Source: Crossaster papposus
Taxonomy: Eukaryota; Echinodermata; Asteroidea; Velatida; Solasteridae
Reading direction: 5' to 3'
Length of the DNA: 64,000 bases
Assembly (NCBI GenBank): GCA_037893245.1
Contig: JBAIAA010000433.1
Location: 372,001-436,000, forward strand
The position numbers were made by a program, and so were the translations under genes. This document shows, piece after piece, positions 32,389 through 41,945 of the stretch. Below the pieces are notes generated by a model. That model was not told the DNA's origin. It was given only the letters and a program-made list of their open reading frames with translations, and made no database searches. How positions within the stretch are numbered: position 1 is the stretch's first letter; each line of letters begins with the position of its first letter.

Positions 32389-34650
32389 AGCCAAAGCGGG
32401 GTTTGGAAAAGGCCCAGTAGTTTGCGGACAAAAAACACCACATCCCTGCTGCTTCGTGTCATATGGCGATCAAAGACGTTTTTCAAATCATTAAAATCGT
32501 CACTTAGTTTGGTTAAATTTTCACGCAACAAGGTACTTAAATAAAGTGAATATCTTACTTGTATATGTACGTACGGGCTGTACTAGTATTGTTTTTCTGT
32601 TCCCAGGCATTTTTTTGATTAGGGCATGCTTAATATAGTACACTGCATGCCTTGCGTGTCCTGAGATTTAAACTAAATTCAATATTTTGTGCTTAACTGA
32701 CCTTCCAGTCAATAATCCAGGATTCGGTTTTGTTTTACATTTACTTATCATGTTTATTAAATTGAAAATATCATTTTGGGCGGTACCATTTTTAATGGGG
32801 GGGAGGGGTCTTCGGTGTCATCAAGAGTGAAATTCCAATTCATAGTTCGGTTTTTCAGACAATTTCTGTTCTTATTGATTCTTAGGGAATTTTTTTTTGG
32901 TTGTTTTAAATATTTTAAATGTTACAATGAAACCGTTTTTGTTTTTCATAGAAGGCCTATATAGATTTTTTTCACAACCCGATTTATAAAATGTAATTGA
33001 TGATCAACAAGTAGGCCTATTAAATGTTAAGCTTAGAAATGATCCTGCTCAGTACTGCTGCAACTTACAATTGATGATTTGATGATTCTTTTTTTGACGC
33101 ACTGTTGTTGGCTGCGGTAATCTACAAAAAGAGCTTTTCGTCATTGAAACAAATAATTTTTACGTAATTTTTTTTTTTTTAAAGGAGACTTTTGGGACTT
33201 GCACTAATTCGCGGCCTCCGAATACCTTATAATTTTGTCACTTAAATTTGTATTGATACAGAAACAAAAAATGTTTAAAAAAAAATGATTTTACTGATTG
33301 ACCTAAAGCCACAAAGTGAGTCTACTGCAAGTCCTTAACTTAACTGTGTGTATAGAAGAGGATTAGTCCATCATAAACTACAAGATACTGCACAGTCCTA
33401 TGGGCCTCATTACATATGCAAATCCTCTGGCTGGTCTTGACAACTTGAAAAAAGGGACAAAGGACTATGTCTATATGCATACAAGTAGGTATGTCTATGC
33501 ATAAAGTAAAAAATGCAGTTAAACAAAACTATTTATGTGAAAACAAATGGTAAAATTGATGCCAAAAATGAATGTATAAATTTTGAGTCTGCAGATAATA
33601 TACACGGGAGTGTACGCATAACACTTAAATGTAGGTGGTTTTCTTGATTCAACCTGGACAAACTTTGTTTACAAATTCTATGAAAATCAATATAGTTCCA
33701 GAGAAAAATTGCCGTCGATTATTGTTTGGCAGGCTTTAACCAAATAAAATTTGAGGGGTTTTGTTTTACTGCTTTTAATTTGTAAGTACAAAATGTATAT
33801 TTACGAGTAAAACTATACAATCTACTAGGTAATCTACAAGATTTTGGGTGTACAGTTTACCACGTAGTGTACATTGCACAGGATACATGTACCTGGCACA
33901 ATAGAATATGGTTTATTACCCTTAAATTTGAATATCAAAAGCTTCCACTTCCACTGGTCTTGGAGGAATCTACATGAGTTAAGGTGGACAGTTTACACTG
34001 CACAAGATACATGTACCTGGCACATGGAAGATTATTACCCATAAATTTGAATAACAAAAGCTTGCTTGCTTGCTTGCTTGCATGCTGGCCAAGTGTACCC
34101 CATGCCCTTAATTGGTAGGCAATAAGGCCCCTGTTATTAAGTTGCAAAAGTGGAACAAATGCCTGTGAATTCATGTAAAATGCTTGGACAAGGATATTGC
34201 ATTGCAAATCTTCAAAAAAATTATGGCGCAATTAAAAAAAGTAAACTATTTTGACACCTTAAAATATAATTGCTAAGGTTAAATTGAATCTACATGTAAA
34301 AGCCTCTCGTATAAAAAATACAGTATTTATCGAAAGAGATCTTTAACAAAAGAAAATTATCCATGTAGTTTATTAGCATTAGCCCAGATTTCCAGTAGAA
34401 ATTAATTTAATTAGCAGTGCCTCTTTTTTTCTCGAATTGACACAGATCTAATATTCAACACAAAAAGACCACTGAATTTTGGGAGACCAGAAATAATTGC
34501 GACACTGATAATCTCAATTCCAGAACGCTAAATTAATTATTTGGGAATATTTTACATATCGACATATAAATGCTGGGTTGCATGTCTATATTTTCCTAAA
34601 TCCTCCAAATAATGCAATTATTAATATTGGAGGATTTTGGAGGGTAAAGT
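32389..34650 (+). repeat. Long inverted repeat, left arm
   Basis: Starting GACGTAGAGCCAAAGCGGGG, about 2.2 kb pairs with the complement of 41945-44325. Pairing is collinear at every landmark checked: the TATGTACGTAC block, CCAGGATTCGG, the G/C-run near 32800 against 43870-43894, GATGATTTGATGATTC, TTTGCATATGTAATGAGG, GGTGGTTTTCTTGATTC, CAGGATACATGTACC and ACATGCAACCCAGCATTTAT. No transposase or other gene is visible. Internal near-duplicates (33,840-33,900 and 33,960-34,030) are present in both arms. Confidence 0.85.
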
Positions 34651-34833
34651 TTAAAACTGGAAATTTCGAATGCACACTTCTTTTCCTTTACATATATGAT
34701 TTGAGGGCTTGTTCCGACATCAAGTGTCCAGTTTTGTGGAATTTGCGCCATCGGTGCAGGTTTTGGGGCAGAAAACCACTAATTTAAGCTGGGGGATTAA
34801 ATACACTGAAAATAATGTATAATTCCTCAATTA

Positions 34834-35622
34834 TCCCCACATGTGACAAGACTGGACATACAAGATCGAGCACTCGTAATGTATTTGTTGCGTAGTGGCC
34901 TGAGCAGCCGTTTATTGTTGTAAGCGCTGTCCCAGCTCGAAGCTATGATAGCACGGGACAGCAATGCAAGCAATGTAATGACAGTTTGTCCGAGCCCGAA
35001 GCGGGTAGCACACAATTATCACAGTTTGTTCCCGTCCGAAGCTGATGTCGGGGAACAGCAATATTGTCACAGTTGGTGACGCAAATAGCAATTATATTCA
35101 GCAATATTGACACAGTTTGTGACGCAAACAGCGATTACATTCAGCAATATTGTCACAGTTCGTGACGCAAACAGCAATTTATATTCAGCAATATTGTCAC
35201 AGTTTGTGACGCAAACAGCAATTAAATTTAGCAATGATGTCACAGTTTGTGACACAGATCTGCAATTACCATAATCCACATACGATGCAATACGCATTAG
35301 CAAACAATATTATAACATTTTATCAATGCAAACCATATCATATAAAACCATTAATCAAACCCGTAGTGGCCAAGTACCACAAGCAATACCTTAAGCTATT
35401 ATTATCGTCGGCAATAAGTAAGAAATGCAATAATCAAAATATCAATCAGCGAATGTGGTAAACATATAGGGACTGTAACTACCGTGTTCCAATTTCATTT
35501 TGGAACCGACAAAGAAAGAGGGTTAAGTGCTTTTGCCGCAAATTCTCTGAAGCCTCTTAAATTAAGGTTTTAATGACCAATTTTTGATGCCTATTTGCGC
35601 TATTGGAATGCAATTTCCGCCC
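34834..35622 (-). repeat. Ngaro B2 repeat (3' end)
   Basis: Second copy of the B repeat at the far end of the element. Between it and A2 lies a ~263-bp segment (35623-35885), absent elsewhere in the window, that ends in a purine run GGGGAAGAGGAGGGAA. Confidence 0.85.
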
Positions 35623-35885
35623 GCAGTTAGTGACCTTGCCGATTCTAAGAAAGGCAAAAACCCCCTCAAAACCACATTGGGAAAAAAGGGGAAAATTCCT
35701 TTCTGGCTCCGCTTACAATGGCAACCGAGTACAGCAAATTAATAATCACTACCAAACACTCTAGAATCGGCAAATGGCAACATAACATGATGCAGGCTAC
35801 ATACGAATTTGACAACAAAAAAGTATAATCTGAAAACAATGTTCATGAAAATAGGCGGCAATGACGGGGAAGAGGAGGGAATTTT

Positions 35886-36120
35886 TTGCAAGACGAAATA
35901 TCTACAACTAAACAACTCGGCTGCTCAAACAGAAGTGAGAAGCTGGGTGCTCGAATTCAGGTTATAGTATCAAGCCAAGACTGAACTAGTTCATATCCAT
36001 AAATCAATCCGACCACAAGGGGAGTGACCTGAATTGACCAAACTCTAGTTCCGTCAAAGCCTTGCAAACTGTCCAGCGGGGATAAATTATTTGAAGCTTT
36101 AAATTGCCTCAAATGTATTA
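35886..36120 (-). repeat. Ngaro A2 repeat
   Basis: Near-identical to A1. It joins B1 exactly at 36120/36121, reproducing the circle junction of the element (ATTA|TCCCC). Confidence 0.88.
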
Positions 36121-36815
36121 TCCCCACATGTGACAAGACTGGACATACAGGATCGAGCACTCGTAATGTATTTGTTGCGTAGTGGCCTGAGCAGCCGTTT
36201 ATTGAATGTAATGACAGTTTGTCCGAGCCCGAAGCGGGTAGCACAGGACAGCAATATTATATTACACAATTATCACAGTTTGTTCCCGTCCGAAGCTGAT
36301 GTCGGGGAACAGCAAGCAATTATATTCAGCAATATTGACACAGTTTGTGACGCAAACAGCGATTACATTCAGCAATATTGTCACAGTTCGTGACGCAAAC
36401 AGCAATTTATATTCAGCAATATTGTCACAGTTTGTGACGCAAACAGCAATTAAATTTAGCAATGGTGTCACAGTTTGTGACACAGATCTGCAATTACCAT
36501 AATCCACATACGATGCAATACGCATTAGCAAACAATATTATAACATTTTATCAATGCAAACCATATCATATAAAACCATTAATCAATCCCGTAGTGGCCA
36601 AGTAGCACAAGCAATACCTTAAGCTATTATTATCGTCGGCAATAAGTAAGAAATGCAATAATCAAAATATCAATCAGCGAATGTGGTAAACATATAGGGA
36701 CCGACAAAGAAAGAGGGTTAAGTGCTTTTGCCGCAAATTCCCTGAAGCCTCTTAAATTAAGGTTTTAATGGCCAATTTTTGAGGCCTATTTGCGCTATTG
36801 GAATGCAATTTCCGC
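36121..36815 (-). repeat. Ngaro B1 repeat
   Basis: Matches 34834-35622 with two internal gaps (about 55 bp near 34,920 and about 37 bp near 35,475 missing here). It includes five or six tandem ~50-bp units with CAGTTTGTGACGCAAACAGC. Confidence 0.85.
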
Positions 36816-36868
36816 CAAACGGACATGTTGCGAAAGGAGAATCGCAACATAACCGCCGCCAAATAGCC

Positions 36869-37435
36869 TCAGAATGAAAGGGCGTGACAAAGGTTGCTCA
36901 GAATAATAGAGCAACCTTCGTCAGTTAGGTAGAAGCCATCAGCGTGATACCACGCTGGTGACGACCAAATAATCTGGGGGTGTAAAATGACCCCACCATG
37001 GGGCACCCGAAACAGAGGCTGTACGTCTTTAACGAGCAAGCGTCGTGTCTGCTCAATGGCGCCCTGTTTGCGGGCATGGGGGTAATTCAAACGGGATACA
37101 ACCTCAGAATAAAATATAACTGCATGAGGGAAAACCTCCCGAGTTAAATTCAAACATTGACGGGCCAAAATTGTTAACTCCTGTTTCGTGACCGCACCCA
37201 TGTCATTGGTCCCGACCTGAATAATTACAAAGTCCGGCAATTCGACCGCAGCTGACCAAGCATCCATCAGAAAATCGGGGTACTGGTCCATCGTCAGTCC
37301 CAGGCGTCCAATCCAGTTGATGTGGGCTAGCTGGTGAAGCCTCTCTCCCCAGGGCGACGACCGTGCAACCCGGGCGCACCAATTGACTAACTTGTCGCCA
37401 ATTACCCACAGAGTCGGCTTGTCAGGGATGAAAGC
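36869..37435 (-). CDS. Ngaro SGNH/GDSL-like hydrolase domain, degenerate active site
   Basis: The open frame from 37435 contains TLWVIGDKLV (block I position, where GDS normally holds the nucleophilic Ser; here Lys), INWIGRLG (block II Gly), FVIIQVGTNDMG (block III GxND, intact) and WYHADGFYLTDEG (block V, where DxxH is usual; here Tyr replaces His). SGNH esterase-like domains are known in some Ngaro elements, where their role is unclear. About 188 codons, no ATG until 37291, so it may be translated by splicing or as a fusion. The block I and V changes suggest loss of activity. Confidence 0.7.
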   Translation of the reverse strand, partial: AFIPDKPTLWVIGDKLVNWCARVARSSPWGERLHQLAHINWIGRLGLTMDQYPDFLMDAWSAAVELPDFVIIQVGTNDMGAVTKQELTILARQCLNLTREVFPHAVIFYSEVVSRLNYPHARKQGAIEQTRRLLVKDVQPLFRVPHGGVILHPQIIWSSPAWYHADGFYLTDEGCSIILSNLCHALSF

Positions 37436-37500
37436 TCATGTAATTGAGAAAGATAATAAATTTTAAGAACCCATCAGAACTAATGCTCATTACTAGTAGT

Positions 37501-38421
37501 TTAATTGAAAATACTAGACGGAATTCGCACGTAACGACGGTACGCTCCCGATTTCCATCGCCCCATAACTTTAATATCCGCTTCAGCCACGCCTGCCATA
37601 GCCGCAGAAGTCGCTGCGCCAATGCGAAATTAATGGGATGTAAATCTGTCATCATGAAGCCCTACAAAGTCCATTGCACGACGAAGGACCGCTGTGAACT
37701 GTGATCGTGTAACTGGGCTGCCATCAAAATGGGATAAAAACGAAACGGATTGGGAAGTAGAACAGGCTAGATAAGACCTAGTCGCTTGGACTGGGCAGAC
37801 TATAGCATTCTGGACCGCTGGAATCGAAATTACGAAACCACGACCAAGCTGGTCCGTTTTGGAATGGCGCAGCCCTAGTTCAACCCTAAGCAGTGAATCT
37901 TTTACAGTGACGTCAGACCGACATAGCGGGGCAGGCAAAGTGCGTGACTGAGCAGTAAACTCCCCAATGCGAAGGAAGCCATAGAAAGCAAATAAAAAAG
38001 CCACTTGAAAAAGGCGAGCTTCAAACTGATTTGTGCACACCGCATTTAAGGATGGCACAATACGGCACAAAATATCAAATGTAATGGGGCGACGTCTGTC
38101 TCGACGGCTGTTACGCCTCCGACAACCCTCTAATAAACGCCTTACTACAAAATGTTTCGTTATATCCGGGTAACTCAGCAATTGCAATTTCGAAGAAATA
38201 CCAGATACATAGGAAGTAATGGATGCAGGGGCATAACCAGATACCGACATAAATGCTATAAACTGAACTAGCTGCTGCAGGGAGGGGCACCTAGCAGCAT
38301 CAAACCCATGGTTTGCACTAAACCATTGGAAAAAATGCCAAGCCCGCTGATATAATAAATGCGTGCGAGGGGCAAGGGCGTCTTGCAAAAGACCCTGAAC
38401 TTCTAACTGAAGTAATTCCAC
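37501..38421 (-). pseudogene. Ngaro tyrosine recombinase, nonsense codon in the HxxR box
   Basis: The N-terminal SAM-like core-binding domain (LLYQRAWHFFQWF, VQFIAFMSVSGYAPASI) is followed by the catalytic domain with the first Arg in GFLRIGEF and a Lys-turn HSKTDQLGRG. The second box should be His-x-x-Arg: the His is the last residue before a TAA at 37630-37632, and the frame then goes on with FRIGAATSAAMAG and, further down, YRRYV with the nucleophilic Tyr. So all catalytic residues are present, but a stop replaces the residue after the His. A single C-to-A change (TCA to TAA) would explain it. Confidence 0.85.
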
Positions 38422-38575
38422 AGGTTGGCGGGTAAGGGAGTCATATGGTGGTCTACAGTGGGAGCGAGATGACGAAATCGTGTCATCTGGAAACGAGAGA
38501 GAGCGTCGGCAATGCCATTAGCTAGACCTGGTACATGCCTAGATTTAAACTGAATGTTAAATGTCGGACCAACCC
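38403..38575 (-). pseudogene. End of Ngaro RNase H in shifted frame
   Basis: Reads FNIQFKSRHVPGLANGIAD then ALSRFQMTRFRHLAP, the final RNase H strand (HVPG) and the DALSRFQ segment that links RNase H to the recombinase in these elements. It overlaps the start of the recombinase frame by 19 bp. A small deletion or base gain/loss separates it from the main frame. Confidence 0.75.
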
Positions 38576-40180
38576 CATTATCAACTGACACTTGGACGTT
38601 TGCCTATTGATGATACTGACAACCGCCTGGTTATCACACCACAATACCACCCGCTTGTTTCGCAATTCCCCTGCCCACATCTGTAATGCAATTACAATTG
38701 GAAACAACTCTATAAAAGCTATAGAGAGTGACTTCGATTTAACAAACTCTGGCCATCTTTCTTGGGACCAACACCCGGCAAAATAGGCCCCAAACCCAAT
38801 TTCTGCGGAGGCATCAGTATACAAGTGCAATTGGTCACTAGTATACCACACCGAAGAGGGGAAAATGACTGTGCCGTTAAAATGGGTCAAAAACTGCTGC
38901 CAAGTCAATAAATCTGCGCGTGCACCCGAAGTAAGTCGAATTTTGTGATGGGCCTTGGACACACCTCTTGTTAGATCGTGTAAACGACGAAGAAAAGCTC
39001 TTCCCGGCCGCACAGCTTTACAGACAAAATTAAGTCGCCCTAGTAATGATTGCAGCTCACGGAGAGATAATTTCTTTCGCCTGAGCGCACTCTCTAGCTT
39101 ACTCTGTAACGCAACTAACTTGTCAGGGGGAACACGTATCTGTTGGTCAACTGTGTCAATTGCTAAACCCAAGAAAGTAAGACTCGTGGTTGGCCCTTCA
39201 GTTTTATCTTCAGCAAGGGGGACCCCGAACCACTCACAAACCACCCGGAAAGATTGGAGGGAACGCGCGCACCCCTCAGAATGGCCAGCACTCACAAACA
39301 AGAAGTCATCAAGATAATGCACAATGTGTTGGGAGTTAGCCACCTTACGAGTACAGTACTCAACGAAAGTGCTAAAACGTTCAAAAGTGACACATGATAT
39401 GGCGCATCCCATCGGCATACATTTATCATAATATATTTGGCCATTATGGGAAAATCCTAGCAAATCAAAATCATCTGGGTGAACAGGGAGTAATCGAAAA
39501 GCTGATTTAATATCTGACTTGGCCATAAGTGCACCCTGAGCAAAATTGGATATCATCTCTATAGCATCATCAAAACTTGTGTAATTGACGACAGTGTTAG
39601 CCGGGTCAATAAAGTCCTTGACTGAACTACCTATCGGGGACGAAAGATTATGAATTAAACGAAATTCACCAGGGGTCTGTTTCGGTACAAGACCCACTGG
39701 TGAACAACTCAAATTGAGGATAGGCGCATTAGAAAACGGGCCGGCTACGCGGCCCAACTCGATCTCGCGATCAATTTTTAATTGCAACATATCTGGGTGT
39801 TTACGGGCAGACAGAGAATTACGAGCAGTGGAACTAACTCTGGGTCCTGAATAACTGAGTCGAAAGCCAAAGGCAAAACCTTCCATTAAAATTTGCGCAT
39901 CTTTAGTGCTTGGGTAAACGCGCAAGAATGATAACATATTACTTAGGTTTACTGGTGTTTGCGCTAGCTGCCGGCATGCGCCCTGGCCCGCTGGACTGAC
40001 GATTGTCTCGACAGCGGGTTGCTGGGTGGCCGAATACTTGACAGGTGGAGCAACGGTGCGCAAACCGGCAATTGGAGCGGAGGCATTTCCCGCGATTAAA
40101 ATCGTTGCATGGGTATTGTTGACCGCCGGCAGTGGGACGGCGACCTGGCCCGAATCCGGACCAGGTGTTCGCTTGGGCAC
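38522..40180 (-). CDS. Ngaro reverse transcriptase and RNase H, 3' frameshift
   Basis: The RT shows the DIRS-type landmarks: SPVGLVPKQTPGEFRLIHNL, the first Asp in MAKSDIKSAFRLLPVHP, the PMGCAISC helix and the catalytic HIVHYLDDFLFV. RNase H follows with LHLYTDASAEIGFGAYF, LFPIVIALQMW and VLWCDNQAVVSIIN. The first ~120 residues overlap gag and are Pro/Ala-rich. At about 38,540-38,590 the reading changes frame; the last RNase H block continues in the next entry. Confidence 0.88.
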   Translation of the reverse strand: MPKRTPGPDSGQVAVPLPAVNNTHATILIAGNASAPIAGLRTVAPPVKYSATQQPAVETIVSPAGQGACRQLAQTPVNLSNMLSFLRVYPSTKDAQILMEGFAFGFRLSYSGPRVSSTARNSLSARKHPDMLQLKIDREIELGRVAGPFSNAPILNLSCSPVGLVPKQTPGEFRLIHNLSSPIGSSVKDFIDPANTVVNYTSFDDAIEMISNFAQGALMAKSDIKSAFRLLPVHPDDFDLLGFSHNGQIYYDKCMPMGCAISCVTFERFSTFVEYCTRKVANSQHIVHYLDDFLFVSAGHSEGCARSLQSFRVVCEWFGVPLAEDKTEGPTTSLTFLGLAIDTVDQQIRVPPDKLVALQSKLESALRRKKLSLRELQSLLGRLNFVCKAVRPGRAFLRRLHDLTRGVSKAHHKIRLTSGARADLLTWQQFLTHFNGTVIFPSSVWYTSDQLHLYTDASAEIGFGAYFAGCWSQERWPEFVKSKSLSIAFIELFPIVIALQMWAGELRNKRVVLWCDNQAVVSIINRQTSKCQLIMGLVRHLTFSLNLGMYQV

Positions 40181-40808
40181 GATCGCGCTGCTGGTAGGCT
40201 CGAAAAGAATGTTGTTGGCTATGTGCGCCGAGCAATGTCAACCATAACTCGGCGTCAATGCTTGCCCAGGATCGGGATGGCATACGCGCCTGTCGCAAGC
40301 GAAACTGTGTATCATAATCGCGCCAGCCATATCCAGAGTGTCGGGAGGCAGCACGACGGATAGAATCAGCATACTTAAGCAATTGGCGCGCATGGCCAGG
40401 TTGTCGCATTAAGTAAATTGAAGCAAAAACCAGAAAGGCAGATGTCCACTGCTCCACCGATGTTATCTGGGGAGCATGTTTATGCGGACGAATCTGCCAA
40501 GCCGGCGAATCATTAGACCCAACCATAAAAACCGTGTCACCCACAGAATTGTCAAAGCCCGGACCATATGCCGCCTTCCAAAGAGCTCCAAACTCCACGA
40601 ACTCCCCTTTCCAAATTTTATCCTTTACACTTTGAGGGACCCCCGACCCCAAGTCATCGCAAACACTAGTTAAATTTGCACTATCAGAAAACGGGGCCGA
40701 TGTAATGGATAAGGACGGGCAAATGGACTGAACACTAGTGGAAATAATTGGTTGAGGTGTTGATTCCTCATAATTAGTCATAATAGCCGTGGACTTACCC
40801 GACTCCAC
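39939..40808 (-). CDS. gag: Ngaro Gag-like protein with zinc fingers
   Basis: The middle has a helical domain (SVKDKIWKGEFVEFGALW, TSVEQWTSAFLVFASIYL, LLKYADSIRRAA, YDTQFRLRQAR) seen in Gag-like proteins of DIRS elements. The end has a CCCH finger (CNDFNRGKCLRSNCRFAH) directly followed by CSTCQVFGHPATRC, a knuckle-like C2HC. These bind element RNA. It overlaps the RT frame by about 240 bp. Confidence 0.7.
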   Translation of the reverse strand: MESGKSTAIMTNYEESTPQPIISTSVQSICPSLSITSAPFSDSANLTSVCDDLGSGVPQSVKDKIWKGEFVEFGALWKAAYGPGFDNSVGDTVFMVGSNDSPAWQIRPHKHAPQITSVEQWTSAFLVFASIYLMRQPGHARQLLKYADSIRRAASRHSGYGWRDYDTQFRLRQARMPSRSWASIDAELWLTLLGAHSQQHSFRAYQQRDRAQANTWSGFGPGRRPTAGGQQYPCNDFNRGKCLRSNCRFAHRCSTCQVFGHPATRCRDNRQSSGPGRMPAASANTSKPK

Positions 40809-41050
40809 AGTCGTGGACGAGTCACCTCCGGGCCGACTGATGGTGGATGGTGCAGCAATTGGGCCTCCATCGCTGCTGACGGGTATTCAATACATGCTGC
40901 CGTCGGTGCAGCCCGTGGCTTGACTAAACTTGCATCGCCTCCACCGACGACAGCATCCTGCCGGGAGGACGAACGAGGCCGTCCCCGCGGCCGCTTGGCT
41001 CCATCTACCGGCCCAGAGGCAACCCGTCGCTTCGACTGGGTACGGGGCAT
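40778..41050 (-). CDS. Ngaro ORF1 N-terminal part (basic, Gag)
   Basis: Starts at ATG 41050 with a strongly basic, Pro/Arg/Ser-rich region (SKRRVASGPVDGAKRPRGRP, an AT-hook-like GRP within it) and then a Pro-rich linker. It ends in another frame than the next gag segment, and the two overlap by about 30 bp around a GGTAAGT. Either a small intron or a frameshift joins them. Confidence 0.55.
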   Translation of the reverse strand: MPRTQSKRRVASGPVDGAKRPRGRPRSSSRQDAVVGGGDASLVKPRAAPTAACIEYPSAAMEAQLLHHPPSVGPEVTRPRLWSRVSPRLL

Positions 41051-41127
41051 ATTAACGCCAAAAATTTCTTGGCGAACTTATCGGCAAGACAAAATTTAAT
41101 GATACTTCGCAAAAAGAAATAAATAAT

Positions 41128-41363
41128 TTTGTGCAAGACGAAATTTCTACAACTAAACAACTCGGCTGCTCAAACAGAAGTGAGAAGCTGGGTGCTCGAA
41201 TTCAGGTTATAGTATCAAGCCAAGACTGAACTAGTTCATATCCATAAATCAATCCGACCACAAGGGGAGTGACCTGAATTGACCAAACTCTAGTTCCGTC
41301 AAAGCCTTGCTAACTGTCCAGCGGGGATAAATTATTTGAAGCTTTAATTGCCTCAAATGTATT
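41128..41363 (-). repeat. Ngaro A1 repeat (5' end)
   Basis: Matches 35886-36120 (A2) almost base for base, including GAATTCAGGTTATAGTATC and GACCACAAGGGGAGTGACC. It forms the 5' terminus of the element on the minus strand. Confidence 0.88.
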
Positions 41364-41945
41364 AATTTTGGTAAACATAATCCCTTTTGTCTGAAAGTTG
41401 TTGTACTGACATGTATCTACAATCTGCTCACTCAGTCCAAATGTTGTGTCGATTGCTCATTCACAACTGATATTAGGGCGGATTTTGACAACTTTCATGC
41501 AAAAGGTTTCCCCGACAACCAACTGGCAATTCTTAACAAATTTGGGAATTTGATTGTGTAAAAAAGGACGGAATTTACCGAAATTTCCAGAGCACAAAAA
41601 TATTCATCGTGCGATATCATACGCCAATTTTTGTAACAATTGGCGCGTTGTAACATATTTTATGGGTATTTTACCATGTTTTTAGTCAACAAAATGATAA
41701 ATACACTGAAAATAAGTTATAATTCCTCAATTAATTTAGGTAAACATATAATCCCTTTTGTCTGAAAGTTGTTGTACTGACATGAATCTACAATCTGCTC
41801 ACTCAGCCCAAATTCTGTGTCGATTGCTCATTCACAACTGATATTAGGGCGGATTTTGACAACTTTCATGCAAAAGGTTTCCCCGACAACCAACACTGGC
41901 AATTCTTAACAAATTTGGGAATTTGATTGTGTAAAAAAGAACGGA
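41364..41945 (+). repeat. Tandem duplication (~340-bp units) carrying the Ngaro empty site
   Basis: The text from GGTAAACATAATCCC through AATTTGGGAATTTGATTGTG occurs at 41,370-41,560 and again at 41,743-41,935. The short AAATACACTGAAAATAA...CCTCAATTA block occurs at 34,798-34,833 and 41,699-41,737. The Ngaro split the first unit. Confidence 0.8.

Larger units (their letters stand above)
34834..41363 (-). mobile_element. Ngaro-type (DIRS order) tyrosine-recombinase retrotransposon
   Basis: Gag, RT/RNase H, tyrosine recombinase and an SGNH hydrolase frame all lie on the minus strand. Split direct repeats occur in the order A1 - genes - B1 - A2 - B2, the diagnostic Ngaro layout, with no LTRs and no integrase. 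Borders are fixed by an empty copy of the target at about 41,725-41,745 (TTCCTCAATTAATTT) in the neighbouring tandem unit. That shows insertion without target duplication, as expected for recombinase-mediated integration. Repeat copies are nearly identical, so it is not ancient, but several coding breaks are present. Confidence 0.92.
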
